This document shows, in pieces, positions 8,508 through 17,820 of a stretch of DNA of 23,531 bases. This stretch comes from Reclinomonas americana ATCC 50394. Its lineage: Eukaryota > Jakobida > Jakobea > Jakobida. A model generated the notes under the pieces. That model was not told the DNA's origin. It saw nothing but the letters and a program-made list of their open reading frames with translations, and did not search any database. Every line of letters begins with the position of its first letter. Position 1 is the stretch's first letter. Location: NCBI GenBank assembly GCA_048213135.1, contig PS015051.1, positions 5,784-29,314 of the forward strand, written 5' to 3'. Both the position numbers and the translations under genes were made by a program.

Positions 8508-11500
8508 ATGATTAGATTGTGCGCTGGCATGCGAGTGGCTGTGTGTTGAAGTGGAGACGGTTCTCGCGCTCACTTTCATGTGTGTTTCTTTGCTTCCACA
8601 GATTTACCGCTCGTGAAATCGAGGAGCAGAGGATGCAAGTGTGCCAGATGGCAAAAGATGGCGACTTGAAGGCATTGCGTCAAAGAGTGGCACGCAACGG
8701 AGGAACGAGCTTTCTGCTGAGGAGGGCGAATGTCGAAGCCGCTGATACATATGGCTCGGTCTTTCACTGCGCTGCTGTCGAAGGCCATGTCTACGTGTTG
8801 GAGTATTTATGGGAACTTGACGTCGGCGCCCAGCTGGTGCATATGGTTGCAGGCGGTGGCTTGACGCCTTTAATGGGAGCTGCCGCGCGCGGGCAACTGC
8901 GAGTGGTGAAATGGTTGCTTGAGGATGAGGGACGATGCCCGCCAGCGATGGCGCGGATGGTCTCCACAGACCGCGACGTGATTCCGCAGTCTACCGCGCT
9001 GCATCACGGTGCCGTGCATGGTCATGTTGCAGTTGTCAACATCCTCGGGACCCGCTTTCCCGATCTCATTCCCATGGTCAACAAACAGGGCAAGACAGCG
9101 GCTCAGTTGGCTGCCGACAACAAGCAGTGGCGGGTGGTTGAGCTACTCGATCGTCTTGCTGCACAGCCTCAGCAACAATTGCAGAACCAACAATCTTTTT
9201 CTCCTCCCTCACCGCGACCGCAGCCAGGTGAAGTCTCAGGCTCCTGCTTCGTTCACTTCGCCGCTTATTCGACTCACATTTTTAACCTTTTGTATAATTC
9301 GTGACGTGCAACAGAAAGCTTTCGCGACCGTGTTTCGTGAGTACCTACGGTTTCCCATGCGTTTGTACAATTTCCCACTCTCATACACGTGTGTTGTTTG
9401 TCTATTGTTGTTGTCAGCACTCCTCATCTACGATTGAGAAGGGCAGCGTGGAATATGGGGACACTTGGCGCCACGGATGCACTGCGCCAGTTGGTGGCGC
9501 ACGAGGGAGCGTGCACTCTGCTGAAGCGAGAGGAGTTGACAGAGCTTGGCGGCTCGGCTTTTCATTGTGCCTCTTGGAAAGGCCATCTCTCTGTGTTGGA
9601 ATACTTGTGGGAAGAGAGTGGCGTTGGGCCGCAGCTCGCGCTGATGGTGGACAACTGTGGCCAGACGTCGCTAATGTTGGCTGCGGAGAAGCACCTGCAC
9701 GTAGTGGAATGGTTGCTTGTCGATGAGCGACGATGTCCGCTGGAGATGGTGTCAGCGGTTACAAGTGACGTTTCCTCCAGTCCGCAGTCCACTGCACTTC
9801 ATTATGCTGCCGCCGCTGGTCACGAAGACGTCGTGCAACTCCTCGCTACTCGCTTTCCCTATCTTGTTCCCATGATCAACAAGAAGGGCAAGACGGCAGC
9901 CGATCTGGCACATGACAAGGGCAGGCGACAAGTAGCCGAGTTCTTTGAACGCCTCGCTGTGGTGCAATCCCAAGCAGAACAAGAGCAACAAAAACAACAG
10001 CACCAACAACAGCAGCTGCAGCAACACCAGCAACTACAAGAACAACAGCAACGGCAATTGGAATGCCCGCAAGTCAACTCATCGTTAACGCAGCCTCATT
10101 GCCCGCCACCAGGTGTGTTTTGTTCGCGTTTATTTCTAGCTCTGATTATCCTGTCTTTTCTCACATCTCTCCTCGCTTTCGTGAAAGTCTCAGCGCAAGT
10201 ACTGCCGGTAAGAATGACATTTAATAGTGGTGACTATGAATCGACATTATTTGTTTCACTGCTTACACCACTAGGTTCTTTCCCGACGCTGCAGGTGGTT
10301 GACGATATCACGTGCACTCCAGAACGCCAACTCTCTCTCATGAACGCGCTCAATTTTCAGCTGCAGCATGAACTTGCTGTCGCGCAGCAGGAGCGACAGC
10401 AGCAACAGCTGGAGTGGGATCGACAACGGCGGGAGCAAGAAACCACGGTTACTCTGCTTCAGCGATTCAATGCTGATCTCCAACAACGCACGGCCGATGA
10501 GGAGCAGCGCAATGCCGAGCTGCGCCGAGCTGATGCTGAGCGACAGGAGCAGGTTGCGCGATTGCAGCAAATTGTGACTGAGTTGCAACAAGACAACGCT
10601 GTGTTGCATCGCTCGATAGTGGAGTGGCAGCGAGAACATGATGCGAGCCAGCAGCAGGTCTCCCAACTGCAGGCTGAGCGAGGTTTTATTGCTTTGCAGC
10701 TGGCCGAATCCGTGCACGACAAGCGTGAACTCTCTGCGCTTCTTCAGGAGAGCAACCGACTTGTCTCCCAGTTGCGACAGGAACTCCTCCTCGCGCAAGG
10801 TTTGGTATTTCTCGTCGTCGTCCTGTAGCTTTTTTCGTCCGGTTCTCTCTCCCGTTCTCTCTTGCTCTCTCTCTCTCTCTCGTACACGCACACGCACACA
10901 CGCGTGCGTACAGGCACGCATACACCATCACATGCTGACACATTCCACAGTTGGCACTTCGGTGCAGCGGTTCGAATGGTCCGAGATTGTGCAAGCCACT
11001 GACTCATTCTCGCCACGCCTGAAGATAGGTGGTGGCGGTCAGGGTGCCGTCTTTATCTGTTACCTCCGCGAGGTTTACGTGGCTATCAAGGTGCTCGATC
11101 CCGCTGCTCCATGGACGAAAGAGTCCTTTGAGACCGAGGTCTGTGTTTCTCCCTCTCTTGCTTATTTTTCCCTCTCTCTCCCTTCTCCCCTCTATTTCGT
11201 CTCATTATTCTTTCAATGGTCGCAGGTGGCGACTCTCGGCCGCCTGCACGACCGTCGCGTCGTCCCTCTCGTAGGCTATTCTGTGGGCGACGATCAAGAA
11301 CGCTGTATCGTTTACAAAGCACTGCAGTGCGTATCCATGTCATTCATTTTTGCACACGCATTCTCTGCAACATAATCACTCTGCAAGCATAGAGTTCTCA
11401 ACCTTGAAGATATGCTGCTACTGCCGTGCGCTGGTCGTGCGCCACTTTCTGTCGTGCAGCGCGTGCAGATTGGACTCGGACTGGCCGAGGCCCTCGTGTT

Positions 11501-12267
11501 CTTGCATAAGGTTTGTTCGATGCATAGCAAATCATCTCTAGCTACATATGCTCGGTTTGTGTGCCCTCCTTTTTTTGTGCTCTCGATCCTTTGTTGCTGC
11601 TCTTTGTCTCTCCGTGTCTCACGTGTTTTCAACTTCCCACTTCACTCTCTCCCTATGTCCTCAAACTCTCATTGAGTTTTCATGATCAAGAGTTCTGCCA
11701 CCCCTTCACTCACCGCCTCTTGCAGAACAATGTTGTGCACCGCGACATCAAGCCATCCAACGTTCTTCTCGATCACAGATTGGAACCTTGTGTCGGTGAC
11801 TTTGGTGTTGCGCGGTCAATTGCTTGTGGCAGGGTTCGTCTGGCCGAGTCATTGGGCTCGTTTCCCTCTTTCTCTCGTTTCCCACTGTCTCACTTTCTCT
11901 CGCCACGCAGACGACGACCGCTGCCGGCACGCTGGACTACATGGACCCACTGGCGATGCGTGCGAGGGTTCCGCATCCGGAGCACGACGTGTACAGCATG
12001 GGTGTTGTGCTGGTGCAGCTGGTCACCGGCAAACCAGTGGGGGCGGTGGTGGATTTGTCAGTGGCATGGGATCGCTCTGCGGCTGCACTGGTTCCCATGG
12101 AGTTGGTGGACGGTGGAGCAGAATGGACGGCGCGCGTCGCCGAGCCAATGTTTGAAATCGGCATGCGGAGCATGAGCATGAGACGCGATCGGCCGACGGC
12201 GCAGGAGGTGCTCGACAGGATGCGGGCCATTCGCGACGCTTGTGGGCAGTTTACGCTGGAGCTTTAA
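8508..12267 (+). CDS. Kinase gene B/C: two ankyrin blocks - coiled coil - TKL-like kinase
   Basis: Proposed exons are 8508-8518, 8602-9227, 9315-9336, 9418-10112, 10194-10207, 10295-10799, 10951-11138, 11226-11326, 11393-11510, 11726-11833 and 11911-12267 (2745 nt, 914 aa, all phases consistent, TAA at 12265). Ankyrin block 1 spans about residues 12-212. A 22-nt microexon joins it to ankyrin block 2 (about 220-451), followed by a Gln-rich linker, a 14-nt microexon and a coiled coil (457-624). The kinase (625-914) has IGGGGQGAVF, VAIK (Lys671), LHKNNVVHRDIKPSN (Asp767), DFG (785-787), GTLDYMDPLA in place of the APE region, DVYSMGVVLVQLVTGKP and RRDRPT. It stops soon after the last helix and has no RING. 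The ankyrin blocks share TRFPDLIPMV-type motifs with gene A. Alternatively these are two genes: a kinase-less ankyrin gene (8508 to about 9230) and a kinase gene starting with ATG at 9357 and a 53-nt intron. I prefer the fusion because the joining microexon has strong splice sites and fits both phases. Confidence 0.8.
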
Positions 12268-12689
12268 TGAATGGGAGGAAGGCCTCGGTCCATTGCAATT
12301 GCTCCTCTCAGTTTTGCAATATGAACCTCTTTGGATCGTGAGGTGAAGATTGCAGTTCGGAGGAAAGCTGCCGCTGCGCTCAAGACTGCATTATGTTGGT
12401 CATTTGCCCGAGTGTTGGTGAATGCGCAAGTGTCGAGGGAATGCCGATCCGCCAAACCTGTCGCAGGTTGTCAGAAACAGAAATAGTTCTTGATTCTCAT
12501 CCTTCGTTGCAGCCTGCATTGCTTCCGCGGCTCAGTGGGCACTCTCCTCACAGTGATAGGCTTGCGACGAGGGTCACCTCCGCTTGAAGACAACACTTGC
12601 CGGATTCCTTTCATGAGACAGGACTGGCTCTGCCGTATTCACTCATTTTTCTGCCAAGTCGGAGAGGAGAGCGGAACACCGTGTCGCCC
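12268..12689. other. Spacer downstream of kinase gene B/C
   Basis: This holds 422 bp of mixed composition without long repeats. I see no convincing exon. Short open frames on both strands have no recognisable motifs. It presumably contains the 3' UTR of gene B/C and the promoter of the next gene. Confidence 0.6.
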
Positions 12690-14774
12690 ATGTCGGCCGA
12701 CGAGGTGGCGGAGCTGAAGGCCCTCATGGACGCCCTCCTTGTCCCTGCATCGCTGCCTCGAGACGAACGCTCGCGAGGGGCGTATGGTCTCAAGTTGGCG
12801 ATGGCGAAGGTCAACAGCGTGGCGAGGATGATCGTCAAGGTGCTGTTTGTTTCTCTCTCTCTCTCTCTCTGTGCATGTGTGTGCATGCGCAAGTGTTGGC
12901 GCGTCTAGATCTGTCAGGTTCACTCCTTGTCATGAATCCTTTGTGGACCATTCCTCCCCTCCCTCTCCCTTTCTCACTCTCTCGTCTCTCTCGCACACAC
13001 GCACACGCACATACAGCCTTGCTACTGCATGCAGTGCCTTTTTTTGTGCATGTGCCCTTTTTTGGACTCTCACACGCCCTCTTTTTCTCTTGCTCTCTCT
13101 CTCTCTCTGTTGATGTTGTCGCGTGCAATCATCTGCTTCCTTGTTGGCCTCCCTGATGTGCTGCACATGCGTCCTCTCTCTGGCATTCGCGACATGTGAT
13201 CGAGAGAGACCTGCCATTTGCCACATACAGAGAGAGGGAGGGAGAGAGAGTGAATGAGCGAGTGCACTCTGTTTGTGGCGACCCTATTGTCGCATGCGTC
13301 CTTGTGGTGCTCTCTCAGCTAATCTATGTTTCTTTCCTCCTCCATCCCCTCTCCTCTTCAATCCCTCCCCTCCTCAATCCGCCTTCTCCTTCTCCTCCTT
13401 CTNNNNNNNNNNNNNNNNNNNNTCCTCCTCCTCCTCCTCCTCCTCCTCCTCCTCCTCCTCCTCCTCCTCCTCCTCCTCCTCCTCCTCCTCCTCCTCCTCC
13501 TCCTCCTCCTCCTCCTCCTCCTCCTCCTCCTCCTCCTCCTCCTCCTCCTCCTCCTCCTCGATTTCCTCCCCTCTTCAATCTTCGTCTTCCTCCTCTTCCT
13601 TAGTAATCCTTTCGTCCTCTCCTTGTTCTTCCACTCTCGATCACTTGTCCTTCCCTTTCCTTCTCCCCCCGGCCCCCTCTCACTTGTCCCTGCCCGCCGC
13701 TATGCACAGATCCGACAGCTGCGCATTGTGCCCACGCGTACGGGGCCGGGGAGCACTTACGCCCAGCTATTGGGTTTCTCTGGTCGACGTGAACCGGTGC
13801 CCGGAGAGGTGCCCAGCACCGGCCGTGTACGCAGTCTGAGCGACAGGCGGTACATTCCATCGGAACTCGCTATGCGCTCTGGCATCTCGCTTCTCGCTCG
13901 CGACAGCGACTCCAAGCGTCAGCAACGCGCACGCATTGGTCTGTCTGCCGACTACGATATCGAATCCGAGCCGAGCGAGGACGCGGTGCGCAGTTTCTTG
14001 ACCAACTTCCCCCCTGTTGCGATAAGTTAGTGCAGCAGGGGAGGAGGGAGGTCAGGGGACTGTGCGTTGCGTTCCTTGCTTCGGCACCGGTGACGAGCGT
14101 ATGTCGGCGGGTGGATCAGGGAGTGGCGTGGCGATGGAGGAGGGAGGGCATGAGGAGGATGAGGACGAGGATTGGGAGGATGATGAGGAGGACTGGGAGG
14201 ATAAGGAGGAGGATGCGGATAAGGAGGAGGCGGATGAGGAGGAGGAGGATGAGGACGAGGATGAGGAAGATGAGGAGGAGGACGAGGATGAGGACGAGGA
14301 TAGGGACGAGGAGGAGGAGGANNNNNNNNNNNNNNNNNNNNNNNNNNNNNNNNNNNNNNNNNNNNNNNNNNNNNNNNNNNNNNNNNNNNNNNNNNNNNNN
14401 NNNNNNNNNNNNNNNNNNNNNNNNNNNNGGAGGAGGAGGACGAGACTGAGGAGGGTGAGATGGAGGTGGATCAGGTGGAGCCCTATGGCGGCAGCCTTGC
14501 AGATCTTTTCCCACGCCGGTATGGCCATGCCCATTCCGACGACAGCCGTTATCCGATCCGAAGCCTCCGCCGCTCACCGAAGCGGTTCGCTGGCCCTACT
14601 CCGCGCTGGAGTAACGGCTTCATTTCGCCCTTGAATGAGCGGGGCTCGCCCTTCGATGATGACGACGACGAGATGCTGTCGCCTGCAATGCTGCTGAAAC
14701 AGCTTCCCGACCAGATCATGTGGGTCTCGATTGCGTCTAATATTCCACTGTTTGAGGGTAGCGAGGCGTGGTGA
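12690..14774 (+). CDS. Unrecognised protein with a long acidic tract
   Basis: I do not recognise the family. Exon 1 (12690-12839, 50 codons) begins MSADEVAELKALMDALLVPA and ends at the donor AAG|GTGCTG in phase 0. After a large intron (12840-13709) a pyrimidine-rich acceptor TATGCACAG starts an exon with IRQLRIVPTRTGPGSTYAQL and a basic/Ser-rich middle part. At 14025 there are two readings. Either the frame stops at TAG 14028-14030, or a GTTAGT donor joins to 14120 in matching phase and continues into (EED)n acidic sequence. The acidic run enters the gap 14322-14428. Beyond it comes an open frame with EVDQVEPYGGSLADLFPRRY, a DDDDDEMLSP patch and LPDQIMWVSIASNIPLFEGS, ending at TGA 14772-14774. 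The frames on the two sides of the gap differ, so the gap length must be wrong or it hides an intron. The long Asp/Glu tract is common in nuclear or chromatin proteins, but that is only a hint. Confidence 0.6.
12840..13709 (+). repeat. Intron with CA/CT microsatellites and a long (TCC)n tract
   Basis: This intron lies between the first two exons of the acidic-tract gene. It contains CT/CA-rich patches (about 12850-13110 and 13215-13250), then Pyr-only sequence with a 20-N placeholder gap (13403-13422) followed by a near-perfect (TCC)n array at 13423-13559. The open frames through it (poly-Pro, poly-Ser, poly-Leu, or poly-Gly on the reverse strand) are artefacts of the triplet repeat. Confidence 0.85.
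14322..14428. other. Assembly gap inside the acidic coding tract
   Basis: A run of 107 N is flanked on both sides by GAGGAGGA/GACGAGGAT repeat coding for Glu/Asp. The reading frame before the gap and the clearly coding frame after it do not agree if 107 is taken literally. Confidence 0.9.
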
Positions 14775-14965
14775 TTAGGAAGATTGTGAATGGCAGTGTG
14801 TGTGCTGCAACCGTGCGGTAATATTAAGCCTCCGTTTGCAAGCTGAATGAATTCTCCATCCAATTTTTTCATGTAGAAACTCACAACACACATTCCCTCC
14901 TCCTTCGACCATCACCCTGCACGGTACGCCGCAAGAGGATCCGCTCCTCACGACAAACGTGCCCT

Positions 14966-16356
14966 CTACCGGCGTGGCGGACCGCCACGGCCACCTCGGA
15001 AACCACCGCCTCCGCGACCACCACGGCCGCCACGACCACCACGTGCTCCTCGTCCACGGCCACCGCCTGTGTGATGGGGAAGAGGGATGAGGGTGAGGGG
15101 AGAGGGAGCGAGGGAGTGAGGGAGAGAGGGAGAGGGAGAAATCATTGAGCAGGGCACTGTGAACGAAACATGTGAGAGAAGCCTCTCTAGCCACGTACAA
15201 CAGTGACACGCAAGAAGAGGACAATGACGAAGCAAGCGATGCAAGATGTGGAATGGCGACAGAAAGACAGAGAAAGAAAGAGAGACGACATGCGCGATGC
15301 GTGAGATGAAAACGAAGCACAACAGGCTTCAGAGAAAAGAAGAAATGGTAACGAGGTCGAACGGTGTGTGCAATTCGAGAACGGACGAAGATTAAACGAC
15401 GCGAAAACACTGCAAGAGGATGCATGATAGCAACCAGCTCGACAAGAGCGCGAGCTTGAGTGAAGAGAGAGAGAAAGTACGATATCAACATCGCAAACAG
15501 ATAGCAACGCGAGAAAGACTCGAGGCCACAAGNNNNNNNNNNNNNNNNNNNNATGCACAAAGGGAGGAGTGTGCTCAGTGGACATGGCCGACATGACACG
15601 CGCACTTTTTTGTGACACACACAGGGAGAGGGAGGCGGAGGGGAGGGAAAGGGAGGGAAAGGCGTGCTCTCTCGTGCGCAACTCTCACGATGTGCGCGAA
15701 GAGTGGCAAAAATGACAATGAGGCCAATTGCACAATGACATGCAAGTGGTGACTGCCGCGTCGTGCATGCTCTTTCACTTGCGCTCTCTCTCTCTCTCTC
15801 ACACACACACAAACACACACAAACACACAGTGCGCGTATGTGCATGCACGCAACGAGCGCGCACGTGTGAGTCCAATTGAAGTGTGCACACAAAAGTGAC
15901 TTTCACACGCACAAGCATTCTCTCTTGTGCGCGCACACGCTCTCTCTCTCTCTCACACACAAACACACACACATACACACTCACACAGTGCATGAACGCA
16001 AGAAGCGCACACGTGAGCCAATTGCACAAAAGTGACTTTCACATGCACAAGCGTTCTTGCGCGCGTACACACACACTCTCTCTCTCTCACACACACACGT
16101 ACACTATGTGCGCGTTGAATGCACGCAAGGAGCGCGCACACGTGAGCCCAGTTGAACACAAAAGTGACTTTCACGTGCACAAACGTTCTCACTTGCGCGC
16201 GCGTTCACGAATACTCTCCCTCTCTCTCACACAGACACACGCACACACACACACTCACTCTCTCACACTGTGCACGCACGCAAGGAGTGCGGACGAGAGA
16301 GCCCAATGCACAAAAGTGACTTCAGCCTCGCTCACTCACGCACGCGCGCGCACACG

Positions 16357-16391
<35 letters not shown>

Positions 16392-17004
16392 TTACTCACT
16401 ATGTACACGTGTGCGCACATGTGTGCATCGTGGCACGAGTCATTACAACGTCGACCACACACACAAAGACATGCAAATTGCAAGTGCGCGCTCTTCTCAC
16501 TCACTCTCACACGCACGCGCGCTCTTTGCCTATGTGTGTGCGTGAGTAAGAGAGAGAGAGAGAGAGAAAGAGTGTCTATGCACAGTGAGACAATCGTCTG
16601 AGAGGCAACATGCAGCAAGACATGCATGCGCGTTGTGCTGTCTCACTGCTGCTGTTTGCTTGCTCTCAGTCTCTGTGTGTGTCTCTGTGCGCAGATGCAT
16701 GTGTGTGCGTCTCTCTCTCTCTCAGTGTGCAAGAGTGTGTAACTCACCAACAATCGTTCCATGCACAGTGGTGCCGTTCTTCAGCTCCAGCGTGACTGTC
16801 TCGTTGGACAGCTTCATCAAAAACCTGTGAGTGAGTGAGATGAGTGAGTGAGCACATGAAGAGAGAGAGACAGTGAGAGAAAGAAGAGAGAGACATGTCA
16901 CACTAGACGCTCACTGCAAAACCGTGCGCATGTATGTGTCTGTCTATGTACAGGTGAGCGCGTGTCTGTGTGAGTGTGAGCGAGACGCACCGCACGAGCT
17001 TCAT
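14966..17004 (-). CDS. SNRPD1: Small nuclear ribonucleoprotein SmD1 (central exon missing at a gap)
   Basis: SmD1 is one of the seven Sm proteins that form the ring on U1, U2, U4 and U5 snRNAs in the spliceosome. Reading the minus strand, exon 1 (17004-16991) is ATG plus four codons, MKLVR. Its donor is GTGCGT. Exon 2 (16824-16748) encodes [20 protein letters not shown] followed by HGTIV, the Sm1 motif, nearly identical to known SmD1. The last exon (15066-14966) encodes the arginine-glycine tail [15 protein letters not shown] and ends GGPPRR, with TAG at 14968-14966, as in SmD1 from many eukaryotes. The Sm2 motif exon, about 55-60 residues in the family, is not found between them. It probably lies in the 20-N gap at 15533-15552, whose true size is unknown. 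Exon 2 ends in phase 1 and the tail exon begins in phase 1, so the missing part should be a multiple of three. The gene is convergent with the acidic-tract gene (191 bp between stops) and divergent from the gene at 17107. Confidence 0.92.
15533..15552. other. 20-N placeholder gap inside SmD1
   Basis: Exactly 20 N, the same as the runs at 6196-6215 and 13403-13422, which suggests a fixed placeholder and not a measured length. It lies between the Sm1 exon and the RG-tail exon of SmD1, where the Sm2 exon is expected. Confidence 0.85.
15720..16410. repeat. Minisatellite of about 135-150 bp units, four clear copies, in an SmD1 intron
   Basis: The core CAAAAGTGAC recurs at 15891, 16027, 16159 and 16311 (spacings 136, 132 and 152). 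Each core is preceded by a CACGTGAG-CCAATTG-like block and followed by TTTCAC, TGCACAA, GCGCGC, a (CT)n run and a (CA)n run. A more diverged copy precedes them at about 15723-15800 (CCAATTGCACAATGACATGC). The length differences come mostly from the CT/CA runs. Confidence 0.85.
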
Positions 17005-17106
17005 TTGTCGCGTGTTTGTGTCAAGAGTGCGTGTGCAGTGCGTGGACAATGGTGTGTGGGACGGTGGGATTGCATTGATTGTTTCGGTTTCTTCGTGCGT
17101 GAGAGA
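17005..17106. promoter_or_regulatory. Putative bidirectional promoter between SmD1 and the gene at 17107
   Basis: Only 102 bp separate the SmD1 ATG (minus, 17004) from the ATG of the next gene (plus, 17107). The interval is GT-rich with no evident TATA box. That it drives both genes is inferred from the spacing only. Confidence 0.4.
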
Positions 17107-17786
17107 ATGGGGTGGATTTCGCTTGTGTTGACGGTGATTATCACGGCGGCGTCGACGAGGTATACGCTGCGGACGGTGGATCGTGTGAAGGTGTGAGAGG
17201 GGAGGAGAAGGGGTGGAGGAGAGGGGGAGAAGGGGAAGGGGTAGAGAAGGGGGTGGAGAAGGGGAGGAGAAGGGGAGGAGAGGGGGAGGAGAGGGGGAGG
17301 AGAGGGGAAGGAGAAGGGGGTAGAGAAGGGGAGAAGAGGGGGAGAAGAGGGGGAGGAGAGAGAGAGAAATGGGAGACACACGCACAGTGAGAGAGAGAGA
17401 ATATGGCGAAGACAGCTGCAGTCACCGAGAAGGATCAAGAAGAGAAGGAAGCAAGGGAGACGCTAACAGTCAGAGAGAGTGGGAGAGTGATTGAGACAGC
17501 TACAGAAACAGAGAAGGAAGTGAAGCAAAACATGCAGTCAGCGAGAGAGAGAGAGAGAGGACCAAAGACAAAGAGAGAGACTGAGAAAGCTGCAGCCACA
17601 GAGAAGGATCAAGAAGAGAGAGACTTGCAGTCCGAGAGAGAGAGAGGGAGAGAGAGAAGAGAGAGTGACTGAGACAGCTGCAGACAGAGCAGGATCAGGA
17701 AGTTTAGCAAGAGCAGTCAGCAAGAGAGGGAGAGAGGAGAGAGAGAGAGAGAGAGAGAGAGAAAGATCAAGAACAGAGAGACTTGC

Positions 17787-17820
<34 letters not shown>

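Noticed and set aside
9357-9417. Independent start of kinase gene C at ATG 9357 with donor at 9365
   Set aside because: Possible and in phase, but it needs a 53-nt intron shorter than its neighbours and ignores the strong 22-nt microexon beside it; kept only as the alternative to the fusion.
13196-13603. Poly-Pro, poly-Ser and poly-Leu frames and the reverse poly-Gly frame
   Set aside because: All are readings of one (TCC)n array in an intron.
14881-15063. Minus-strand Val/Ala-rich 60-codon frame
   Set aside because: Out-of-frame shadow of the SmD1 arginine-glycine tail.
15553-15640. Minus-strand segment next to the 20-N gap as the missing SmD1 Sm2 exon
   Set aside because: Its translation does not resemble the conserved Sm2 segment in any frame, so the exon is more likely inside the gap.
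15884-16549. Plus-strand 221-codon open frame rich in Thr, His and Ser
   Set aside because: It is the translation of the CA/CT minisatellite antisense to the SmD1 intron; no protein-like motif, and openness follows from the repeat unit lacking stops.
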